Source of the DNA: Streptococcus parapneumoniae
GTDB lineage: Bacteria > Bacillota > Bacilli > Lactobacillales > Streptococcaceae
Assembly: GCF_037076355.1 (NCBI RefSeq)
Contig: NZ_AP026968.1
Coordinates: forward strand, 97,001 to 161,000
DNA length: 64,000 nucleotides
Direction: 5' to 3'
Below are positions 25,700-32,252 of the stretch, one piece after another. The notes beneath the pieces were generated by a model. That model did no database searches and had not been told where the DNA came from. It saw only the letters and a program-made list of their open reading frames with translations. The translations under genes and the position numbers were made by a program. How positions within the stretch are numbered: the stretch's first letter is position 1; each line of letters starts with the position of its first letter.

Positions 25700-25800
25700 C
25701 TCCCCCCACCTTTTAAAAAATCTTTCTGCCCAGTAGGGTACCGGTGAAGGGAACTTTTTCCAAGTCGGAGCACTTCAGACAAAAAGGGGGTAAAAAATAA
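25700..25800. other. Candidate packaging (cos-like) region
   Basis: A short GC-richer patch (CTCCCCCCACC, CTGCCCAGTAGGGTACCGG, AAGGGAACTTTTTCC, AAAAAGGGGG) directly follows the ArpU-like gene. In cos-type streptococcal phages the cohesive end lies at this point, before the terminase genes. Function here is inferred from position and composition. The rest of the gap to 26048 is AT-rich with no gene. Confidence 0.35.
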
Positions 25801-26048
25801 CAAATCAGAGGAAAAGTGCTAAGTTTTTATTTAATATTTGAAATGTAAATCAATATTCATTAGGTATTGTTTTAGTATATCTGTAAAACACGATTCAATA
25901 ATAATCTAAATAAAAGGGTATTGATAATTAATTAGAAGTGTTGTTGAAAAGTATTCAAAAAAGAGTTATACTGAAATCATAGAATAAGATAAAAAGATTT
26001 GAATTATCACCTGGAGTTCTAAATTTCAATTTGGAAGGATTGAATGAT

Positions 26049-26201
26049 ATGACTAGAAATGATATAAATGATTGGCCAGAAGGAGAAGATGATAACATTG
26101 ATTTTGATGCCATCCACAAACAAAATAAGGATAAAACCATTGAGGATTTAGATCGTGAATGGGAAGAATACCTTAAAACACTAAAACTTGAAACAATTTA
26201 A
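26049..26201 (+). CDS. Small acidic protein
   Basis: A 50-residue, very acidic peptide (starts MTRNDINDWPEGEDDNIDF). GGAAGG lies about 10 bp upstream of the ATG and a hairpin with a T7 run (AAGCGCCTAGA...AAGTGCTTTTTTT, 26203-26236) follows. No family recognised. Acidic phage peptides often mimic DNA or inhibit host proteins, which is speculation here. Confidence 0.5.
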   Translation: MTRNDINDWPEGEDDNIDFDAIHKQNKDKTIEDLDREWEEYLKTLKLETI

Positions 26202-26338
26202 TTAAGCGCCTAGAGAAGTCTAAGTGCTTTTTTTATTTTTTTGCGAATAATAAAGTAGGAGGAAGAAAAATGAACATTTAAACATTGAATTGACAAGTAT
26301 TGAAGTAACTAATACTAGGTTTTGAACATTGGGGAGAA

Positions 26339-26581
26339 GTGGCTTATAGTGTACCGATACTAAAGAATGTATACAATCTTAAGTTATTACTCCTATTAGA
26401 TTTTAAGGTAGAAGATAAAGAGTTACTAGATTACTTAGTATCAACTTGGAAGTATCGTGATCTAGTGCTTCACTTAGTAGAGATACATAAGACAGAAAAT
26501 TTAAAAAAAAATAGAATTAAACATATTATACTTAACAAGTATGGTATAATAAGAATAATAAAACAATGGAGGTGGCTGTGA
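26339..26581 (+). CDS. Possible small protein preceding the Panacea gene
   Basis: An 80-codon frame starting with GTG behind GGGGAGA. The product (starts MAYSVPILKNVYNLKLLLLLDF) is basic and hydrophobic with no recognised domain. Its end contains the promoter of the next operon, so coding status is uncertain. Confidence 0.35.
   Translation: MAYSVPILKNVYNLKLLLLLDFKVEDKELLDYLVSTWKYRDLVLHLVEIHKTENLKKNRIKHIILNKYGIIRIIKQWRWL
26542..26550 (+). promoter_or_regulatory. Promoter of the Panacea-membrane protein operon
   Basis: Extended -10 TGGTATAAT (TATAAT 26545-26550); predicted start near 26557 and GGAGG at 26568-26572 give a short leader to the ATG at 26581. This gives the cargo its own transcription, independent of the island's switch. 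Confidence 0.7.
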
Positions 26582-27000
26582 TGAATATGGAAAAATTTGC
26601 AAATCACATTATTGCAGTTGCTAAAGAAAATAAATTACCAATTACTAATCTTCAACTGCAAAAAATTATGTATTTCGCTTTTAAACTAGCAAAAGAAGAT
26701 GAGATTATTGAAGAATCATTTCTGAGAGAAATGTATGATCAACCTTTTGAGGTTTGGCAGTATGGGCCAGTTGTTCGTGAGCAATATTTGAGGTTTAGAA
26801 GGTTTTCATCAGAGATTATTATTGGACATTTTGAAAAATCGCCTTCTTTGAGACTATTAGATCAAATAATCATAGAGTTGTTGAAGACAGATGTATTTAC
26901 TTTAATTGATATTAGCCACCGTATTCCGTTCTGGTCTATGAACAGTGATAAAATTTGTGGATATACTAGTACAGTAAAATATCGATTTGAGGATATTTAA
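26581..27000 (+). CDS. Panacea-domain (DUF4065, SocA-like) protein, putative antitoxin
   Basis: A 139-residue protein consisting of a single Panacea domain. The diagnostic segments are ITNLQLQKIMYFAFKLAKE, then FEVWQYGPVVREQYLRFRRF, and a C-terminal ISHRIPFWS. Panacea proteins are known as versatile antitoxins (PanA) paired with diverse toxins and as SocA-type proteolysis adaptors. GGAGG with 8-bp spacing fixes the ATG at 26581, not the in-frame ATG at 26566 that overlaps the ribosome site. The downstream membrane protein starts 2 bp after the stop, so the two are one operon. Confidence 0.85.
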   Translation: MNMEKFANHIIAVAKENKLPITNLQLQKIMYFAFKLAKEDEIIEESFLREMYDQPFEVWQYGPVVREQYLRFRRFSSEIIIGHFEKSPSLRLLDQIIIELLKTDVFTLIDISHRIPFWSMNSDKICGYTSTVKYRFEDI

Positions 27001-27002
27001 TT

Positions 27003-28010
27003 ATGACTCAATTAGAAAAAAGTTTTACGGGATTAGAGAAAAGTCTCTCAGGAGAACAGCAAGATTTTATTGATTATTTCTCAGAGTTTTTAAAAAAAGC
27101 TCCAGATTTTAATTTAAAAACAACAGCAGATGATGATTCTCTAAATACAATTACAAAAAGAATATTATCTAAGGTAAGTCAGCCTGGAAGAAAAAAACAG
27201 GGCTACGGAACGAAAGAAATAAAAGACGATTTAAGATTATTAATTGAAATTGCAAAAGTTGACGAACTTTACAGGGTTGGTTATGCTGAAATAACTAAAG
27301 CTGTTTTGGAAGTAGATAAAAACAGAAAAGATATTCCTGATAAATTGGGCGATTTTTTAGAAGCTATAAAAAACGAATATCTTGATCTTCTAAGAGAATT
27401 TAAAGCGTCTATCTCGTCTAAAGCTCAATTATCTCTTATGGATAGCTATCAACAAAAAGCTATTATTTGTGTTGGAAAAGCAATAGAGCATGCTCGATTA
27501 GCTCATATTCAATACGATAGTTTGTATTTAGAAACACAAACTGAACTTTCTGGCATACAGAAAAGTTTAAAAGAAGCAGATGAAAAATTAAAAGAAGCAG
27601 ATGAAAAATTAAATGATTACCAAACCGAAATAGATAGGCTTTCAAAAAAGCAGACGTCTATGTATACAGATTTTATAGCTATTTTAGGTGTTTTCTCAGC
27701 TTTTGTATTTGTGATGTTCGGTGGTTTTGATTCATTGGCTAAGATATTAGAAGGGTTACAAAATAATGATGTATCAATTCGTAAGATATTGCTCATCTCT
27801 TCTATTCTAATTGGTTTTTTAATAACAATTCTCTATTCTTTAATGTATTGGGTGTCAGTTATTATTGAGAAACCTATCTTACAAAAAAGTTGTGAGTGTA
27901 AGAATGTTTGTTGGCATCCTAAACATCTTTATGCAAGGCATAGATTCTATTTAACATTAATGATTGTTTGTGCAATTGTATTTAGCTTTTCACTTCTAGT
28001 TTTTAAGTAG
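27003..28010 (+). CDS. Coiled-coil, three-helix membrane protein; putative effector of the Panacea pair
   Basis: A 335-residue protein. Residues 1-170 are polar and helical, followed by coiled coil (about 175-218, with the repeat LKEADEKLKEADEKLN). Three membrane helices follow, near 219-240 (FIAILGVFSAFVFVMFGGF), 258-288 (ILLISSILIGFLITILYSLM) and 313-335 (LTLMIVCAIVFSFSLLVF). The loop between the second and third holds a Cys/His cluster (SCECKNVCWHPKH). I do not recognise the family. In PanA operons the partner is usually the toxin, and some are membrane-active; that makes this a candidate toxin or anti-phage effector. Next gene-free stretch ends at attR. Confidence 0.7.
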   Translation: MTQLEKSFTGLEKSLSGEQQDFIDYFSEFLKKAPDFNLKTTADDDSLNTITKRILSKVSQPGRKKQGYGTKEIKDDLRLLIEIAKVDELYRVGYAEITKAVLEVDKNRKDIPDKLGDFLEAIKNEYLDLLREFKASISSKAQLSLMDSYQQKAIICVGKAIEHARLAHIQYDSLYLETQTELSGIQKSLKEADEKLKEADEKLNDYQTEIDRLSKKQTSMYTDFIAILGVFSAFVFVMFGGFDSLAKILEGLQNNDVSIRKILLISSILIGFLITILYSLMYWVSVIIEKPILQKSCECKNVCWHPKHLYARHRFYLTLMIVCAIVFSFSLLVFK

Positions 28011-28057
28011 AACTAGTCTAAAATATATTAATTCTTCCTATAACTATAAGTCTCAAA

Positions 28058-28083
28058 AAAGCACATTCTAAATGTGCTTTTTC
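28058..28083 (+). terminator. Terminator of the Panacea operon
   Basis: AAAGCACATT/AATGTGCTTT stem followed by T5. Confidence 0.85.
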
Positions 28084-28244
28084 TTGCCTGCTGAACTCAT
28101 TAAAAAAGTAAAGTTTTATGTTCAGTGATTTGTGGAGTAAGGAAGAAACTCCAAAACATTAAAACGAAAAATGAAAATCCCAACCCCTCTATTATCAAGC
28201 GTTAAGAAGTGATAAAGCCAATTAATTAATACTTAAAAAAGCGA

Positions 28245-28256
28245 TACAACAAGATG
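28245..28256 (+). other. attR core of the satellite (displaced rpsD end)
   Basis: TACAACAAGATG, then TTGTAA, encodes Y-N-K-M-L-stop exactly as the rpsD end but with a synonymous Leu codon (TTG against CTT). It marks the right boundary. Confidence 0.85.
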
Positions 28257-28301
28257 TTGTAATATTTTATTGAATAAGATAGGCTTTAGAACCTTGATAT
28301 T

Positions 28302-28336
28302 AAGCACTTTGGGGCGCTTTCCCTTGGTGCTTTTTT
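28302..28336 (+). terminator. Native rpsD terminator left outside the island
   Basis: AAGCACTTTGGGG...TCCCTTGGTGCTT hairpin followed by T6, just after the displaced rpsD end. Confidence 0.7.
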
Positions 28337-28434
28337 GTTTTTAAAATAGCTTTTTAATGTACAGTTATAAGTATCTATACACAATTAGACTGATATAGTT
28401 CAAAGTAATATAATATTCTAAAGGAGATGCTACC

Positions 28435-28722
28435 ATGAATGTTTTAGAAAAAAACACACAGGTAAAGTTTAAGACTAACAGAGACTTGTTAGAGAAGGCT
28501 AAAGTTATTATCACAGAGCAAAATCTTGATATGACAGTCAGTTTTAACTTGTTTTTAGAGTATATTGTAGAACATAAAGCCTTGCCATTTGAAACTCAAG
28601 TAGATAAAGAAAGAGAAGAACTTCTATCAGGGTTGCGTGCTGAAATTGCCCGTAGCTTTGAAGATTTAGAACATGGAAGAACTTGCAGCCTTGATGAAGT
28701 GAGGGCTAACCTTGGAATTTAA
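28435..28722 (+). CDS. relB: RelB/DinJ-type antitoxin
   Basis: A 95-residue protein with an N-terminal ribbon-helix-helix (TQVKFKTNRDLLEKAKVIITEQNLDMTVSFNLFLEYIVEHKALPF) and a C-terminal toxin-binding tail (GRTCSLDEVRANLG). AAAGGAGATG precedes the ATG. It overlaps the toxin start by 11 bp. The antitoxin is intact, the toxin is not. It lies in the chromosomal segment between the two elements. Confidence 0.85.
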   Translation: MNVLEKNTQVKFKTNRDLLEKAKVIITEQNLDMTVSFNLFLEYIVEHKALPFETQVDKEREELLSGLRAEIARSFEDLEHGRTCSLDEVRANLGI

Positions 28723-29059
28723 CGAGAACTCATATGGCCTTATTATCTCCGAAACGGTACAAGAACATCTAAGAGGTATTAAAGACTATATCTCAGCTAA
28801 CTATTTTTCAGAGCAGGTAGGAGCAAACACAGTTAAAAATATTCTTTACGGATTGGCGCGTCTTGAGGTCTTCCTAGAAGTGGGATTTGATGCTGACGAA
28901 AGAGTAGGAGATATTATATATCCACCACACAAAACTTGATGCATCATTTTAGGAGATTACCTAGTCTTCTATCATATTTTAGAGGATAGAAAAGCTGTCT
29001 TTATATCAGATATTATTCATAGCAAACAGGACTACATTCGCTTGTTCAAGAAAAAATAG
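28712..29059 (+). pseudogene. RelE/ParE-superfamily toxin, nonsense codon
   Basis: The frame begins at TTG 28712 and reads a RelE-fold protein (SETVQEHLRGIKDYISANYFSEQVGANTVKNILYGLARLE...RVGDIIYPPHKT). It is interrupted by TGA at 28937-28939 and continues in frame with CIILGDYLVFYHILEDRKAV to TAG at 29059, giving a normal 115-residue length. The missing part holds the conserved RelE C-terminal strands, so the truncated toxin should be inactive. A C-to-T change of a CGA Arg codon explains the stop. Confidence 0.85.
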
Positions 29060-29080
29060 CGCCTATAGGAAGGCGTTTTT
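29057..29080 (+). terminator. Terminator of the relBE pair
   Basis: AGCGCCTATAGGAAGGCGTTTTTG hairpin with T5. Confidence 0.65.
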
Positions 29081-29167
29081 GTTTGGGAATGACGAGGTGT
29101 TGATGATATAAATCTGGTATGATATAATGTTTTGGCCTCCTCAATTTAATGAAGGGAGGTGTTATAT

Positions 29168-29260
29168 ATGCTAGAGTTACTTTCCCTTTTTCTAGCTCCG
29201 TTACTTGTTAACGTACTATCTGAGCTTTTCAAGCTATGGATAAAGAAACGTAGCAAGTAG
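29168..29260 (+). CDS. Second Fst-type toxin peptide
   Basis: A 30-residue peptide with one hydrophobic helix (LLSLFLAPLLVNVLSELFKLWI) and a KKRSK tail, same family as the peptide at 6673. Promoter TGATATAAT (29120-29128) lies upstream. The leader carries CCTCC (about 29137) able to pair with the GGGAGG ribosome site, like the 5' stem-loop that delays translation in the pAD1 system. The shared terminator is at 29285-29319. Confidence 0.85.
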   Translation: MLELLSLFLAPLLVNVLSELFKLWIKKRSK

Positions 29261-29282
29261 CTTTTAACCCTTTTAGAGGGTA

Positions 29283-29353
29283 GCAAAAAACCCCATCGGT
29301 GGCACGGTGGGGCTTTTTAGTTACATATGCTAGAAGCATTGTTTTCCCTTTAT
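29283..29353 (-). ncRNA. Antisense RNA (RNA II-like) of the second Fst locus
   Basis: Minus-strand promoter TTGAAA (TTTCAA at 29383-29388), 17-bp spacer, TAGAAT (ATTCTA at 29360-29365). The RNA would run to the hairpin at 29285-29319. The DNA at about 29322-29352 repeats the toxin start (TATATGCTAGAG..ACTTTCCC against CATATGCTAGAAGCATTGTTTTCCC), giving complementarity to the toxin mRNA. Confidence 0.7.
29285..29319. terminator. Bidirectional terminator of the second Fst locus
   Basis: AAAACCCCATC...GGTGGGGCTTTTT, with A6 at the left and T5 at the right. Confidence 0.85.
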
Positions 29354-29540
29354 GTTTTCATTCTAACACATAAGCCCTGATATTTCAAGCGTTTGTTTTG
29401 ATCTTTCCTCAGAGTGTGTTTGTGGTTTGAGTTCATTTCACTGAAATTAGAACCCGTGTCACCAAGTTCCATTTTACAGATTAAATGATGAAAAAACTAT
29501 TTTACACATCATGTATAATATAGGTGAAAAATGACGATCG

Positions 29541-29590
29541 AGTGCAGTAAAGTGCAGTAAAGTGCAGTAGAGTGCAGTAGAGTGCAGTAG
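29541..29590. repeat. 10-bp tandem repeat, five units
   Basis: AGTGCAGTAA twice then AGTGCAGTAG three times, without spacers. It lies in the otherwise gene-free 29389-29733 stretch, outside the attachment sites of both elements. Spacing of one helical turn is iteron-like. Confidence 0.85.
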
Positions 29591-29733
29591 AGTCCTAAAA
29601 TTACCTGAATCAAATCAGTTTTACAAAAAAGATTGTAGGATAAGTAGAGTTTGAATTGAAATATAAGTATTGTTGACAAAAAGAAAAAACGCTTGAATTG
29701 CGTTTTTCTTCTGTATTGATTCGTATTGAATGA

Positions 29734-29750
29734 TTACTTAACTTCTGTAA
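29734..29750. other. attL core of the cadmium element
   Basis: TTACTTAACTTCTGTAA, identical to 37967-37983 at the rpmG 3' end. The flanking 20 bp are also similar (ATTGA..CGT.T..TGAA). Confidence 0.85.
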
Positions 29751-29845
29751 GAGTTAAATAATTTCTATTTTAGCTGTTAGAAACGTTGGTACATCAATGT
29801 TTCTAGAATGCTACCTAATAAAAGGTAGAGTGAATGGTAGAGTAG

Positions 29846-31111
29846 TTATTGCGTTAGCTCAGCAATCTTTTCAAGATAAATCCCCACAGCTTCTAACTTT
29901 CGTTGTGGTGCTAATTCAGCGTAAGTATCCATTGTAGTTGAAATTGATTTATGTCCCATTCTGACTTGAAGTTCTTTCCAATTTGTGCCAGCGTTGAGCA
30001 ACATTGAAGCATGAGTATGTCGGAACAAATGGAAACCATAGTTTGGTAATCCAAGACCTACTAACCTTTTCTTAAGAGTTGTTCTCTCGTTTCTATCACA
30101 CATATAGTTGCCATAGATTGTAGGGAAAATCAGTTTTGTTCTATGTCTGTTGTGCAATTCAAGATACAAGTTCATTTCGTGGTGGAAATCTCTGAGTTTT
30201 TCTACTATGGGGAGAGGGACAGGGACAGAGCGATTTCCTGCATCAGTTTTTGGTGTAGCTTTACAGATAACTTCCCCTTTTGTCCCATCTTTTTTATTTG
30301 CGGTTTTCCACATCAATGTTTTACTGACATTAATAGAAGAATTTTCAAAATCTAGGTCATCAATCGTCAACGCAAGTAGTTCATTTATTCGCAAAGCGGA
30401 GGCTAATAAAGTATTACAAATTAACTTAAATCTACGATTGGCTCTATTGTTATCTAAACTTTCAAGATAATTAAGCCATATTACAAGACTATCATCATGT
30501 AATACCATGATGCGTTGCTTATTTGATTTTGGCTTAGGTGGTATCTTAACAGAGCTAACAGGATTAGTGATTAGTCCATAGTTTGTAATTCCATAGTCAA
30601 AAATATCTTTCAACTTATGGATAACAGCACCAAAATCTTTAGCATTACCTTTATCAGCACGCTTTATACCAGATTCAATGGACTCTTTTGATTTCTTTGC
30701 CAAACCATTTAACCAAAGCTGGATATCCGCAGATTCAATTTTATCTGGTTTGTAATCTCCAAATTTAGGGATAATATAATTATCAAGATAACCTCTTACT
30801 CTGTTCAGAGTATTATGTGAGTTGACCCAGGTCTTATATGATTTAAACCATTCTTCAGCTAAATCTTCCAGTGTATCAATGACGATAACTTTTTCTCGTG
30901 TTGAGCCATTTTTTTCAAATTCTAGTCGTGCTCGAATGATTGCTCTATCTAACTGTTTTAGTGTCTTAGCTGTAATGGTAGTAGTGACTTGCTTACCAGT
31001 TTTGATATCTTTTCCCAGAAATGCCCCCTTCAAAGTGTATGAGATGGACTTATCTTTTTTGATTTTTTTAATGACTTTTTTGCCATTATGAATAATTGTT
31101 TCAGTTTCCAT
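29846..31111 (-). CDS. int: Tyrosine-family integrase of the cadmium element
   Basis: A 421-residue enzyme with an AP2-like arm-binding N-terminus, a core-binding SAM-like domain (about 75-190) and the catalytic domain: SALRINELLAL (Arg), HLFRHTHASMLL (His-x-x-Arg), MGHKS (His), MDTYAEL (Tyr). Its gene ends about 100 bp from attL. The core is the 17 bp at the rpmG stop codon. Only distantly like the satellite integrase at 16769. Confidence 0.95.
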   Translation of the reverse strand: METETIIHNGKKVIKKIKKDKSISYTLKGAFLGKDIKTGKQVTTTITAKTLKQLDRAIIRARLEFEKNGSTREKVIVIDTLEDLAEEWFKSYKTWVNSHNTLNRVRGYLDNYIIPKFGDYKPDKIESADIQLWLNGLAKKSKESIESGIKRADKGNAKDFGAVIHKLKDIFDYGITNYGLITNPVSSVKIPPKPKSNKQRIMVLHDDSLVIWLNYLESLDNNRANRRFKLICNTLLASALRINELLALTIDDLDFENSSINVSKTLMWKTANKKDGTKGEVICKATPKTDAGNRSVPVPLPIVEKLRDFHHEMNLYLELHNRHRTKLIFPTIYGNYMCDRNERTTLKKRLVGLGLPNYGFHLFRHTHASMLLNAGTNWKELQVRMGHKSISTTMDTYAELAPQRKLEAVGIYLEKIAELTQ

Positions 31112-31200
31112 ATTTGCCTTTCTTCATGGATATTGAAGTAGGCTAAAATAGTTACCACTCTTTCTTTTAGATAGAACTATTTTAGCAAAAATTTTCAGAA

Positions 31201-31449
31201 TTAGGATTGTAAAAAGTTGATAATATCATCTAGTAGATAGAAGACGGTTCGAGTTCCCTCTATAGGAGGTTCTAATCTTTTTAATCCTTTTTGTTCCCAA
31301 GTTTTTAATGTGTTTGGGGAGATATTTAGCTGTTTTAGCAATTCTCGCTGTTGTATTATCTTTAGTGGTATGTTCTGTTCTTTGATTTGAATGAGTTTGA
31401 TAAGTGTTTGCAATAGTTGTTCAATTTGTTCTAATTTTTCGTTATTCAT
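31201..31449 (-). CDS. xis: Excisionase-like HTH protein
   Basis: An 82-residue protein. The N-terminal half is coiled and the C-terminal half is a MerR/Xis-like HTH (QQRELLKQLNISPNTLKTWEQKGLKRLEPP..GTRTVFYLLDDIINFL). It lies between the integrase and the initiator gene, overlapping the latter by 8 bp, the usual place for Xis. Confidence 0.8.
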   Translation of the reverse strand: MNNEKLEQIEQLLQTLIKLIQIKEQNIPLKIIQQRELLKQLNISPNTLKTWEQKGLKRLEPPIEGTRTVFYLLDDIINFLQS

Positions 31450-32047
31450 TATTCTCTTTCTCCTCTGTGTTTGAATTATGGAGTCGATTAGGATTGTATC
31501 TTCGTGAATCTAGGTATTTGGCGAAGAAATATGTACGTTCAATAATGAGTCCTAATAAATTGGTATTGTTTGCTCGGGCATACCAGACCAATTCTTCAAA
31601 TTCGGTAAAGTCGTTCTCTTCGATAATATCAACTACTTCATGTATAAAATCCGAGGAGTTCATCTCCATCAAGAATTTTTCTAAATTAAAGCCACAACCG
31701 ACTTCAATATCCTCAATGTTGTAGGGGGTCTTATCTGGATTTTCCGCATGGGTAAAGTAGTCAAATAAACCAGTGGGAGACATAACTACCTCCACATGTG
31801 CTGGACCGTTTAGTTTGTCACTGATGATATTTGATACTTGTGAATAGCTTTTCAGTGAATCAAAGAAGAAAGCACCGTGTTTGTGCGATTTCTTGAACTC
31901 TCCCGTCTGTCTATTAACATCCTTATCGTGCCAAGGACTAAGAATAAACGGAATATGGAGTTCCTCTAATATATTCAAGTAGTTCTCTGGTGCGCTTTCC
32001 TCGTAGAAGAGAAACGTCCATTTGGTTGAGCGCTGTTCTTTTGCCAT
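31442..32047 (-). CDS. Rep_2-family rolling-circle initiator / noncanonical relaxase
   Basis: A 201-residue protein of the pMV158 RepB (Rep_2) family: N-terminal STKWTFLFYEES, LHIPFILSPWHDKDVN, the HUH-like metal motif KSHKHGAFFF, and a Tyr-containing segment GLFDYFTHAENPDKTPY with the likely nicking tyrosine. In streptococcal IMEs such Rep proteins serve as relaxases together with TcpA. A hairpin with the family's nick sequence lies about 105 bp upstream (32151-32186), supporting the assignment. Confidence 0.88.
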   Translation of the reverse strand: MAKEQRSTKWTFLFYEESAPENYLNILEELHIPFILSPWHDKDVNRQTGEFKKSHKHGAFFFDSLKSYSQVSNIISDKLNGPAHVEVVMSPTGLFDYFTHAENPDKTPYNIEDIEVGCGFNLEKFLMEMNSSDFIHEVVDIIEENDFTEFEELVWYARANNTNLLGLIIERTYFFAKYLDSRRYNPNRLHNSNTEEKENNE

Positions 32048-32075
32048 AGGCAGTTACCTCATTTCTTTTGGGTTC

Positions 32076-32112
32076 TATTACTAAGGAGAAATGACAGGTC
32101 GTATGCAAAGTT
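32076..32112 (-). repeat. Element-internal repeat, copy 1 (initiator leader)
   Basis: TATTACTAAGGAGAAATGACAG...GCAAAG closely matches 34375-34412. Both lie upstream of minus-strand genes. Confidence 0.6.
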
Positions 32113-32150
32113 TTTTTGAAAAAATTGAATTTTTTGTGATTATTGATTAT

Positions 32151-32186
32151 TGACCTATTGGGGGTCGTAGTAACCCCAATAGGTCA
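32151..32186 (-). other. pMV158-like double-strand origin / oriT hairpin
   Basis: A perfect 13-bp inverted repeat (TGACCTATTGGGG / CCCCAATAGGTCA) with a 10-nt loop that on the minus strand reads TTACTACGAC. TACTACG/AC is the known RepB nick sequence of pMV158-family plasmids, also exposed in a hairpin loop. No T run follows, so it is not a terminator. It lies directly upstream of the Rep_2 gene, on the same strand. Confidence 0.85.
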
Positions 32187-32202
32187 TGATAGAAAAGAAT
32201 AT

Positions 32203-32246
32203 AAAAAGGGGCTGTCTGGCTTTTGCTTAACGCAAGCCACAGCCCC
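32203..32246 (-). terminator. Terminator of the TcpA operon
   Basis: Minus-strand stem GGGGCTGTGGCTT...AAGCCAGACAGCCCC followed by T5. Confidence 0.8.
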
Positions 32247-32252
32247 AAGGGA

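Larger units (their letters stand above)
16658..28256. mobile_element. Phage satellite (PICI-like island) in the 3' end of rpsD
   Basis: An 11.6-kb element. The attL core TACAACAAGATG (16658-16669) lies in the last codons of rpsD, and the identical core at 28245-28256 is followed by TTGTAA, so the displaced host end still reads Y-N-K-M-L-stop. Order: integrase and CI-like repressor leftward, then Cro, Rha, small genes, Xis-like HTH, replisome organiser, DnaC-like loader, capsid-like protein, coiled coil, ArpU-like regulator and accessory genes rightward. There is no terminase, portal, tail, holin or lysin gene. This is the layout of Gram-positive phage-inducible islands; it would need a helper phage for packaging. 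Confidence 0.85.

Noticed and set aside
26049..26201. Small acidic peptide as the antitoxin of the Panacea operon
   Set aside because: It is separated by a hairpin with T7, a gap and a separate promoter, so there is no reason to couple it to 26581-28010.
29541..29590. CRISPR array
   Set aside because: Units are 10 bp and contiguous, with no spacers and no cas genes in the window.
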